DNA of 64,000 nucleotides from Lucifuga dentata (taxonomy: Eukaryota > Chordata > Actinopteri > Ophidiiformes > Bythitidae), in assembly GCA_014773175.1 (NCBI GenBank), contig VXCM01000297.1, positions 186,001 through 250,000 on the forward strand, read 5' to 3'. Every line of letters starts with the position of its first letter. Positions within the stretch are counted from its first letter, which is position 1. Below, piece after piece: positions 45,501 through 55,315 of the stretch. The notes under the pieces are model-generated. The model saw nothing but the letters and a program-made list of their open reading frames with translations, was not told the origin of the DNA and did not search any database. The position numbers and the translations under genes were made by a program.

Positions 45501-48500
45501 CCTGAATGAAAACTTCTTCAGGTTTTAGGTATGTGTCAAATAGAAACTACATGAAGACATCAGTTCAGTTTGTGCAAGTTGTCTGTTATGTTGACCTATT
45601 CTTAATCATTTACCAATACCAATACACAGCCCCAGTGTATCTAAATTCACTCTTTCAGTACAGTAAAACTGATATTAACCGGAATATTTATATGTTGTAT
45701 TATATGTTGTGCCCAGGAACTACGTAAAGGATCACTCAAGATCAAGGGATGTGCCCCCTTCTCCCTCTGTGATCCCTGGTCTGATGGATGGTTTGTTGGG
45801 CCCCTTGAGTCCACAGCCTCTCCAGGCATCAAGGGCACCAACTGGCACCTCTACAGAGCCCGTCACCGTGCCCTCCTTCAACCATAATACCAACCCTTCA
45901 CAGTACCCAGTACCCAGTGGAGATGTGAGTCTGGTTGGACGGGGCAGGTGAGTGAATTTAATCCTCCATAACAGCACTACAGAGATGAAGCCATTCATTT
46001 TCGTCCCAGCACAGACAGACTAATGTACATGGTGCATGCTTTTTTTTTTTTTTTTCCCCCCATAATGGAGTTTGATTGGTCAGATCTTTCTTATTTCTCT
46101 TTTAATAGGAGAGGTAGCTACAGAGGCATGAGGAGAAGGAGAGAAGATGAACATACGCTGGTCAGCATATTTCCTTTTTTATTTTTAATTGTTTTGTTTG
46201 TTTTTTTTTTGTTTTGTTTTATTTTGTCCATACAGCACATTTGACTTTACTAAAATTAAAATTGCAGAGGCCTGTCCCTGTGGTGGTGGCTAAGGCACCA
46301 TCTCCTCCAAAGTTTGACCTGGAAGCCTCCAGTTTTCCTCCATTGCCAGGTTCTGTGGTCAGTATGCAGGGAGAAACTGAGCCAGAGATGCACCTTTCTG
46401 ATGTGGTGCGTGGCCTGAAGGTGACCAACAAGGTAAACGATGTCTTGTCCTCGTTTCACTTTGGAGATCAATTTAAGTCACAGTTCTACTGTATAAATGT
46501 AACTCATATTACCACCTTGATTATTTCAGTCTGTGTGCAAAAACGTTGATGAGGCAAGTCCTGCAAGTGTCTTAGAAGATCCCCAGACTCTGCCTCAATC
46601 TCCTGTGACACCCCTTGTAGAAGCACCATTGGTCTCGAGGTATACCTTACTTCAAGCTAATAACTGAATAGAAAGGGCATATATTTAGGAAATGACAATT
46701 CTTGTATTTTTATATTGATTCAGTGTCAGTTATCCAGCCAAGAAAGCAGATGAAGTTGAACCTTTTGATCCGGTGGCGATAATCCCCACATCCGTGGCGA
46801 CTGTCTCTCCAGCAGCTTCAGAACCCCCTTCCACCTGCAGCCAGCGTGTTTCTACTGCAGCCCATCCCCCATCTGCCCCAACTTCCACTTCAGGACCAGT
46901 AAGGCCTTCTTTCATCATCCGTACAACCACAAATCAATTTGTAGCAATATCAGCTCATAGCTCCCCATTGATGAGGGCTAACACACTCCTGAGATGCAGC
47001 ATGCTTCATATATTGTGGCAAATTACTTAGGCACATATTAAAACCGTAAACATACAGTGGATATAAAGTTTACAAATGCTAGATGTGGGATTTTTTTTTT
47101 GTGTGATGTAAGCCTTGAAATCAAGACAAATTAAGCCAGAGTTTCTTTCAGCAAGATTCAAGTGAAAAAATATGTTATGGGGAAAAATGTCCAGTAAAAG
47201 TGCTTTTCTCTACCATTTCATCCGATAAAAGTGTGGATATTAAAATTAATGCCTTCTGACCACAACAAAGGAGGTCAAACAGTGGATCAGCTACAGAATA
47301 GCACTCTACCTTCTGTATTTCTGAATCTACAACTGGTATCACATTAGTACAGTATGTAAAGGGAGGAGGTGTGTCCAGTAAAAACTGATAGCCAATCAGT
47401 AGTTGTTAATTAAGAATACTGTAATATTAATGAGCATCAAACAGCTTGTTTGATTAGATGGGAGTGTGGAAACAAAAAGACATTTGGCAGCACAGATTTC
47501 ATTGAAAAAGTTTCAGCTGTGTGCTTCATACACCAGTTTGTCACAAAAATAGAAAAATACCCCTTCCGCTTAAAGAGTAACTTTATCCAACCTCATTTTG
47601 CTGGTTGGCTGCATAAAGTTTTAGTTTGTCCTGTCTATACCCCAGTGTCATAATCAGTAACACGCTTGGAAGCACTAATATGCACTGTGGCTGGCTGGGA
47701 GGATTTTTCATTTCTAGCTATATGTACCTACATATACCTCTACTCTTTATCTTTCACTGTCTTAACACCCCATTCTCTTTCCCTCTTCCCCCAATTCTTC
47801 TGGTCAGTGCAGTGTGTTTATGGCCTAATGACCGTGATGCAATCTGAGGGGACTAAAGGACAGTATGTCTCTTTCTGTCAGGCTCATATTAAGGCCATTA
47901 ATGCGTTCTTTGCTAAGAATGGCTTCCACAGTGTGGGCTTCAGCAATGTTTAGTCAGCATGCCCAGACATAGACCCAATATGGCTGAACCAGTGCTTTTC
48001 TTTCAAACAAGATTTGGTGTGAAATTTTTCTCCAAATGGCCACAGACTTCATGTTTACTTTCATGTGGTGAATTACTTTTGCTTTATTCATAATTCACTA
48101 TGCATTTCCTTGATCTTCATCTTCCACCTGCTATTCTTAAACCAGGGTCCAAAAAAGCTCAGTTATGCAGAGGTGTGCCAGCGCCCGGCTAAGGACCCAT
48201 CACCAGCACCGATGCCTTCTCCTACCCCACCAGCCTCCTCAAGCAACCAACCCCTGCAAGAGCTCAAGGTGAACAAGGTCGAAGAGCCTCGCTCCACATC
48301 CAGGCACACTACTGACAAGCCAGAGATACCTGGAGACAGCCGGTCCCCTCATGAACCCCTGCGCTCGTTCCGCGGGGGTAATGGAATCGAAAGAGACCGA
48401 GGCGCCGGTCTGAAAATCCGGGAGCATCAGCGAGGCCCGACTGCTGGCAAACCTTTTTCCCCACAGCGGGGAGCCAGACGCAGTGGCAAGGAACAGAACA

Positions 48501-48526
48501 TCCCCCCTCCCAAGTCACCAAAGTAG
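39596..48526 (+). CDS. larp4: La-related protein 4
   Basis: Cytoplasmic RNA-binding protein that binds poly(A) and poly(A)-binding protein and stabilises mRNA. Coding exons: 39596-39598, 41490-41628, 41912-42149, 42445-42581, 42848-42951, 43227-43337, 43652-43705, 44790-45005, 45153-45256, 45717-45947, 46109-46160, 46268-46432, 46530-46639, 46724-46898, 48146-48526. Total 739 aa (human LARP4 724). The variant PAM2 motif [11 protein letters not shown] lies at residues 9-19. The La motif (about 110-195) contains [23 protein letters not shown]. The RRM (about 193-268) contains [13 protein letters not shown] and HNSNWYITF. The rest is low complexity, ending SYAEVCQRP...PPPKSPK as in LARP4. The last three bases of exon 1 are the only ATG in frame before exon 2. 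The related LARP4B is excluded by the N- and C-terminal sequence. Intron 14 carries a pseudo-exon. Confidence 0.94.
43873..43873. other. Single-N assembly join in an A run (larp4 intron 7)
   Basis: The N is flanked by 19 A on the left and 18 A on the right. This is probably one poly-A tract counted twice at a contig join. Confidence 0.75.
44671..44711. repeat. Perfect 14-bp inverted repeat in larp4 intron 7
   Basis: Arms 44671-44684 and 44698-44711 are exact reverse complements around a 13-nt loop, 78 nt before exon 8. The segment is missing from the duplicated copy of this region at 47.6-48.0 kb, so it was either inserted here or lost there. Confidence 0.85.
47637..47985 (+). pseudogene. 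Duplicated, decayed copy of larp4 exon 8 and its upstream intron
   Basis: This segment in larp4 intron 14 matches 44417-44900 (end of intron 7 and start of exon 8) with high identity, for example gtcagtgcagtg, tatggcctaatgaccgtga and tctgaggggactaaagga in both. The exon-like part starts at 47882 behind an intact acceptor (ctttctgtcag). It reads [19 protein letters not shown] against [19 protein letters not shown] in exon 8, then meets a one-base insertion and a TAG at 47951-47953. Exon 8-like sequence continues out of frame to about 47985, and no donor was recognised. It is phase-compatible with exon 14, so inclusion would truncate the protein. Confidence 0.88.
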
Positions 48527-48766
48527 TTTAAGAAAAAACAACACTTAAACCATGAACTAACATAGAAATCAAAAATCAATATATGTAAATACTTTGTAAA
48601 TAGACAGATGAATATATTTCATTCACTTTGTTTAAAGAACCTTGTTAAGATGTCTTGTGCTTGGCCACCGTGTAGAAAGACTACAAGTAGAAATCACTTC
48701 CCCTGGAGTATGTGGGATGTGTCTGGTTTGTAGTCTGCCAACACAGCTAGACTTTTGGGATGGTAA

Positions 48767-48842
48767 AATATAATATGTCCAAATATGGACATATTATATT
48801 GTCCATATTTGGACATATTTGGACATGTTGCAAATATGTCCA
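48767..48842. repeat. Near-perfect 34-bp palindrome with GGACATATT repeats
   Basis: 48767-48800 is self-complementary (16 of 17 pairs). It is followed by further copies of the ggacatatt/aatatgtcc word up to 48842, in both orientations. It sits about 240 nt into the larp4 3'UTR and would fold as an RNA hairpin. Confidence 0.8.
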
Positions 48843-50294
48843 TTATCATGACTGTATTGTCTATTGACAATATTTCCATGTACTATATATGTAGCCATAA
48901 GTGTTTGTATGTATGTCTGAGAAAGAGAGTTGTGGTTTTGTCTGTGAGCGAAAAAACTGACTGTGCTACTGCGACAGTTTAGCATTTAGCTACCCTTGTG
49001 TTACTAAATGGTTATTATTTTTTTAAACCTTATTCTGTGTTTTCCATCCATTTGTTATACTTTGAGGCAATAGAAATGTGATTATTCTTGAACTGTAAGA
49101 TGATAAAGTAACAGCAGAAAAGGTAAAACAGTGGAATGTTGGATTTTAACTACTGAAACTGATACTAGTGAGTAGTAAGTGATATGGATTGAGAATTTCA
49201 CAACATGCATTGGTCATAATCCTTAAATGTTGGCAGCGGATGGCTATATGGTGCAGATCATGGATCTGGAATGCTGACATTTGAAACAAGCCCAATGCTG
49301 ACATTGTCCCTGCAGCCATAGTTTTACTGCTCTAGTTGCGATGATGTAATATATGCAGCATTGACTCCTATCTCAGCTGGTGTGGATCAGTGTCCTTGTG
49401 GACATTCCAGAGTGCATCCAGATGGGAGAAAAGCAGTTAGCAAGAAAATAACCTTTTGTTGTGTACAGCATGTTAGCATTTGTAATAAGGGGCTGTGGGA
49501 CAAACTATATACCATGATATAATTTATTGGGGCTTAGACAAACTGTTATTTTTTTGTTTTGTAGCCCTCAATTGGATTTGTTTGGAAATATAGTTATTCT
49601 ATTATTTTCACGTTAAATCTTATTTCCTTCAGCTTAGATTTAAAAAAAAAAAAAAGTAATTGTAATATTTCAGTTAAAAACTTTTACTTCAGGTCTTTCT
49701 CTGTAGCAAAAACTAATTACTGTTGAATTGTTCTGTGTGGCTCATGAAAGCAAAATTATTAGTAATCCTTTTCTCACTAACTTAACATGTTAAAGGTTTA
49801 TAGCATATTGTTAAAAGTTTATGCTTATTTCTATTGCTTGTTTTTAATTATGTAGCTTTTATAATATACTTGTTCATAGTCTGTCTTGTGCCCCACTGAT
49901 CTTTTTTTTTTTTCTTTGCAACAACCTAATCTCCCTAAAAGGACACATAGTTTCATCTTATATTCAATACACTGTTGCTGATCTGTTGATGTTGAATATG
50001 ATTGACTACTATAGCTTGTGTGGAAACTTTGGTAACAGAGCAAGTTGATAACCATCTTTGTTGCATCACTAGTTAATAATACTTGATATGTCAACTATAG
50101 CCTCTGTAGCTGTTGAATAACCAGGGCTGTTGAAATGATGTTGACAGCGTCTCAGTTGACTGTTAATATTTTGATACAGTAAGACTCATTTGATTCAGGG
50201 ACATGTCTGGATGGGACAGGAAGGTAGTTAACAGGGCTGAGGTCATGGTCGTGCCTGATGTACCTCTTAAAGGTATTTCACTTGTTAATATTTT

Positions 50295-50651
50295 ATGTGG
50301 CGCAGTGGTTAGCGCTGTTGCCTCACAGCAAGAAGGTCCTGGGTTCGAATCCCGGCTGGGGCAGGGCCTTTCTGTGTGGAGTTTGTATGTTCTCCCCGTG
50401 TCCGCGTGGGTTCCCTGCGGGTACTCCGGCTTCCTCCCACCTCCAAAGACATGCATGTCAGGTGAATTGGGAACTCTAAATTGCCCGTAGGTGTGAATAA
50501 GAGCTTGAATGTGTTTGTCTGTGTCAGCCCTGCGATAGACTGGCGATCTGTCCAGGGTGTACCCCGCCTCTCACCCTATGACTGCTGGAATAGACTCCAG
50601 CCCCCCCGTGACCCTCAACAGGACAAACGGGTTTAGAAAATGGATGGATGG
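50295..50651 (+). mobile_element. tRNA-derived SINE with target-site duplication
   Basis: A 357-bp element with a good RNA polymerase III A box (TGGCGCAGTGG, 50298-50308) and B box (GGTTCGAATCC, 50342-50352). It has a conserved body familiar from fish SINEs (tctccccgtgt...tccggcttcctccc...gcgatagactggcg) and a (GGAT)n tail. Identical 8-bp flanks AATATTTT at 50287-50294 and 50652-50659 mark the insertion. The tRNA-like head is part of the SINE and is not a functional tRNA gene. Confidence 0.9.
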
Positions 50652-52016
50652 AATATTTTGTTTTGATTCATAACTTTAAAAGTTAAAGGGGAAACCCAGA
50701 GGACAAATGGATCACTGTCATTTTGTAAAATGTGGTTTTTGCATTTACAGGATCTCTCATTGTTAAAGGTCACATTTTTTTCCAAGCCTGAGTTTGATTC
50801 CCTTTGAAAGTTGACTGTCCTTTGGGATGCATTTGGTTACATTTTGCTTTGTCCAACCCTTGGTCATACAAGAGTGAAATAGGATAGAAAGATCGGAATT
50901 TTACTGTAACTTTTGGGTAATGGGTCTTGAAACATTGGTATTATTGTTATTGGGAAAATAATAGCTTATTTCAAGTTGTAAAACAAATGATATGAGCGAC
51001 CTCAGGAGAATTTTGTCTTAATAGAAATTAAGGTTGACTCTTGATTAAAGTAGCTGATGGCTGATGCCAGTGGCTCCATTAGATTTGGTGACACTGATTG
51101 CCTGCATCATTTGTTTATTGGATGTAAGTTTTAAGATGAATGAATGAGGAATTATCAATGTTTGCATGTAGTAACTCTCTGTGAACATAAGTTTATTTTT
51201 GATCTTGGCTCTTAGTCTTTTTCTTGCTATAATATGCTGTCTATGAATGATATTTTTTACATCAAAATTGTATGTTTTATTTCATGGTATGTTTATTCTC
51301 TGTAATGTATGTTAAAAAGGGTGTGGCCTGATCTGAGAAATGAAACTTGGTAATTGGCTGCTTTTTACCTGTATTTTCTGGTTTGGATACAGTATTAGTG
51401 TGCACAAACGCTTGTGTCTAGCAGTGCATAGTGGTGTGAAGTGAAATGCACTAACTGTTGATGTCAAAGTCTCTTAATCAAGTAAAAAAGTCAGTGACAA
51501 AATGTGAACGTGTTTAACAAGGTGTTTGCTGAACTTGTACTGGAATATATTTTCATTTAATTGTTTATTTCTTCTAAGAAAAAAAGTCTTTGTAGGCCTC
51601 AAAAAAAAAAAGACGAGTGAAGTTTTCAAACCACAGAATTACAGATTTTAACTAATTATTGTAGGTGCAACTGTGAGGCTAGATAGAGTTTAATGAATCT
51701 GTCATTTATAGTTTAACTTGTTTAATGCCGTTTCAAACTTTTGATATCAGAATCTTGCTTACAACTTTCTAAAGCAGAGTACACTGGTTTATCAAATATT
51801 TTATCACTAAATCTGGTGTATGAAATTAAAGATTTATTTTTTAACCATCTCTTGTGTATTTAAATGTACCAAATATAGAAGGTGGAATTTGCCATATCAA
51901 CATGTTTATTACTTGTGATGCAATGGCAGGTACATTCAGAGTTGATGTGGATGAGTACCTCAGATACCTCAGATTTGTAATTTGTACATTTTTTTTTTTT
52001 TGNCATTTTTTTTTTT

Positions 52017-52225
52017 TTGGATGGATGGATGGATAGAGTACTTAATTGCTTTGTTACAGCAGCCATGTTACATAAATCACAAAAAAGTCAGATAACACTT
52101 ATTAGACAAATAAGAATAACATAATAGCAACTGTAAAATAAATAAGTTCTGAAGTCATTAACGTACATTAATATCAGAAATGATATACCTCCATCCATCC
52201 ATCCATTTTCTATACCCACTTATCC
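52017..52225 (-). mobile_element. Antisense repeat remnants with GGAT/ATCC tails
   Basis: A (GGAT)n tract (52017-52034) is followed by atagagtactt...gttacagcagcc, which resembles the reverse complement of a fish LINE 3' end. Further on, (ATCC)n plus attttctatacccacttatcctg (52190-52225) resembles the reversed tail of another repeat. Recognition is by eye and the boundaries are uncertain. Confidence 0.4.
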
Positions 52226-52639
52226 TGTTAAGTCGAGATCTGCAATTATTTTTAGTTGAATTGGTGTAAATCTATATCCTACTATGCATAACTAAAATGT
52301 ACAAATGTGTATGTACATGGACTTACTTGTAGTCAACTGTGAAATGATCACTTGTGCCATGACGGACATGGGCAGCATCAAGGTCCTGCAGCTCTATCTC
52401 TGGAGTATTTGTCACGGATTTTGACGTGACATCTGGTGTGTAAAATTTCTGAAACATTATGTAATAGCTTCAAAGCCCATTATGTGGCTTAGAGTTTATG
52501 ATTAGAACGTTCAAGTGGTTTCACTGATGTGTGAGACGCACCACGAAGCTGTGCTCGAAGGTATGCGGTAAAGGTGATGTTTAATATACTTGTTAGAAAA
52601 CAAAATGTAAAATCAGAATTAAATATGAATGAGTTAGGA

Positions 52640-53816
52640 TATGTTTACGTTTCCTCACGACGGCCCTGTTACGTAAGCCACTGTCAGGTTTCTCTTCTCG
52701 CGATGTTTCATCCAGCAAAGTGGCAGAGTGTCAACACCAAGGAGGCAGCAGCAAGCGGCGCCGTCCGGAGCAGGAGAAGCTGACAGAAGAGGTTAGTTTA
52801 GCCCCGAGTGAGCTTCTTCACCTTTCAGACTATCTAGTGTGCAATATATTTAGACATATATACATACCAGCTTACATTAAGCGTGTCAAGCCTTCGTGCT
52901 ACCGTGGTTGTACCGTAGCTTTCTTTAGCATTAGCTTGCTGACGTTTACTAACTTGGCGGACCTGTTAGTGTGAGCCTCCTGGGTAGGCTAGCTAAGCTT
53001 CGGCTAGCAGATCAGGCGTTAAATGTTTTCGCTTTACAGGGCGTATCCACCCTTTGGCTGTGCTTAATTAGTTCTCAAGATGTTAGCAGCTACGTTTATA
53101 ATGATGACAGGGTTGTCAAGATTTGGAAAAATTGTTCAGTGTTGTTTGCGAAAAGGTTATCTTGAGGCCCATTTTGGTTTGACCAAGTCATAGCTAAGCA
53201 AGAGATGTGGCACCTGAAGTTATCCGCAGTCTGTAACCTAAGCCACCGATGCTAGCTAAATACAGAGCCAACCCACACCTCCACTAATAGCTAGCTAACT
53301 TGATGGCCTGAATTTTGTTGCTTGATAAAGCTGTTTGTAGGTCCACTGCTGTATCGATGCCTTCGCACCCAAAGATCACCGACTGAATCCCAAGTAGCTG
53401 CAGCAAGAGATTTTGCCGACAGTCCCCGGCCTGTTTGCCGGCTAACCAGATGTAACTTGTATATTCGCTATTTTTGTTTTCCCCAGGTACTGGCTGACAG
53501 GTTAGCACATGCAGGTCACGCATCACTCCACAACATGTGATGCTGCAAGGTGAAAGTGATTTGTCGTATATCTGGTTAGTCAGTGTTGCTGGATAGTCTC
53601 TCTTAGTGTAAAAGCCACTTCAGATCAATATAAGCAATCGCGATGTTAAAACAAATATCTGGTAATTGTCACCATTTCGTGCGTTTTACATCATTGTTTT
53701 GTGTTTTAGTAACTTGAGTATCAGCTGTTTGGCTCCATATGCTGATAATAACTTGCTTTGTGTGATTTTTTTTTTTTTTTTTTTTTTTGCTCTCTTCTGC
53801 AGAATATTTGTCAAAG
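52640..53816 (+). promoter_or_regulatory. atf7: atf7 promoter and candidate 5'UTR exons
   Basis: A GC-rich block at about 52650-52790 ends in a donor (gaagag|gttagt at 52791/52792) and is the likely non-coding first exon. It contains the palindrome TTACGTAA (52669-52676), a bZIP-type site. A second candidate exon, 53487-53549, has an acceptor (ttttccccag) and a donor (caag|gtgaaa). The coding exon begins at 53803 behind a T23 run that serves as its polypyrimidine tract. The start codon is 14 nt inside. No transcript evidence is available. Confidence 0.5.
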
Positions 53817-55280
53817 ATGGGGGATGATCGACCTTTTGTTTGCACTGCCCCAGGATGTGGGCAGGTATGATTTCCTAATATATTATTATTATATTATTAT
53901 TATTACAAATTATTATGCATATGCACATAATTTTTACATGGTCACATAGCTTCTCGATGCTCATCATCCAGTTGAGAAGTCATAAATCATAGCCACAGTG
54001 AATACACTGGGCTTCTGGCAATGTCATATTTATTGTATTGTACAAGCACAAATGAAAGGACACAGTTACAGGGTCTTGCCCCCTGTGGGCTTCTTGTACA
54101 GAGGGGAAGTGTTTACCATTCATCTCACATGGATAGATTTATCTGCATGGATCTTGACTAATACAAAGATCAATTTAAAACTATTTCCTTTGTGTTGTTA
54201 TTTTTGCAGAGATTTACCAATGAAGACCACCTGTCAGTCCACAAACACAAGCATGAAATGACACTGAAATTTGGTCCTGCGAGAACAGATTCTGTTATTA
54301 TTGCTGGTAAATGACATTAACATTTGCTCAGGTATTTTTTGGTTGAAGCTGTTAATTGGTCTGAGCATAATAATGCATTTGTTAAAGCTCTGTAGACCTA
54401 TATTGATATGTCAGTGTTGATGCCTGTAAGAGACAAGATATTTCTGTCCCATAAGTCCTTGGTTAAATTAGAGTCTGCTTTTGTCAGACCAGACTCCTAC
54501 ACCCACACGCTTCCTGAAGAATTGTGAAGAGGTTGGACTGTTCAATGAGCTGGCCCACTCCCTTGAACAGGAGTTTTGCAAAGCACAGGAGGATGACCAC
54601 CGGACCAAAACCTCAGTAAGAATAAAGATGATTTTCTACTTGTATTAAATGGTGCACAATTGCTTTTCTGAAGTCATTATATAAATAAATAGACAAACAT
54701 TAGTTGTTTGATGTATTAGACTTCCGAAGTGCCTATATTAATTTTTGCCTCTCTGTACCTCCAAGACTGCACCTTTACAAACACCATCTGAAATAAAAGA
54801 TGAAGATGAGGGACCATTACAAGTTGATTCTTCCCCACCAGAAAGTCCAGATTCCACCTCCAGCATGTCTGACAGCGGCAAAGAATCAAGGGTGAGTGGC
54901 ATGATAGAAACCAGTTGGAACTTTGTGTGGCCAAATACATACTGATTAGACCACCAGGCCCAAAGTTTTTTCTTTTGACTTATGATGAAAATTATCCTGA
55001 TGGTGCCACAATAGCACCCATCACCCATCAGATGTTTCTGTTGATTAAACATCAGCTTTAAAAATTTCACTAAAATGTTGGTTGAGAAAACTGACTACAC
55101 AGCAGGCGATTGGAAATTAATAAATCCTTCACTCTTAATTTTTATCAAAAACTGCAAAATAAATTACCACTTTTTTTATAAACTGTTCATATTTCACCAA
55201 TCTTTAGACCAGGACAAGTATTTCCTGTATTTGGTAGAAATGAACTGTAAATTGAGTACACATGAGATTTTTTTTTAAAT

Positions 55281-55315
<35 letters not shown>

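Larger units (their letters stand above)
48527..52500 (+). other. larp4 3'UTR and intergenic region
   Basis: No coding sequence. No AATAAA lies near the stop. An ATTAAA at about 51827 followed by GT-rich sequence would give a 3'UTR of about 3.3 kb, which is plausible for this gene but unproven. The stretch contains a palindrome cluster (48767-48842), a full-length SINE (50295-50651), a single-N join (52003) and antisense repeat remnants (52017-52225). Confidence 0.55.

Noticed and set aside
47666..47953. Stand-alone small gene of 95 codons in larp4 intron 14
   Set aside because: Its end is the duplicated exon 8 sequence and its start is intron sequence, so it is a pseudo-exon, not a gene.
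50295..50360. tRNA gene
   Set aside because: The A and B boxes belong to the head of a SINE with a body, a tail and target duplications. No complete cloverleaf was seen.
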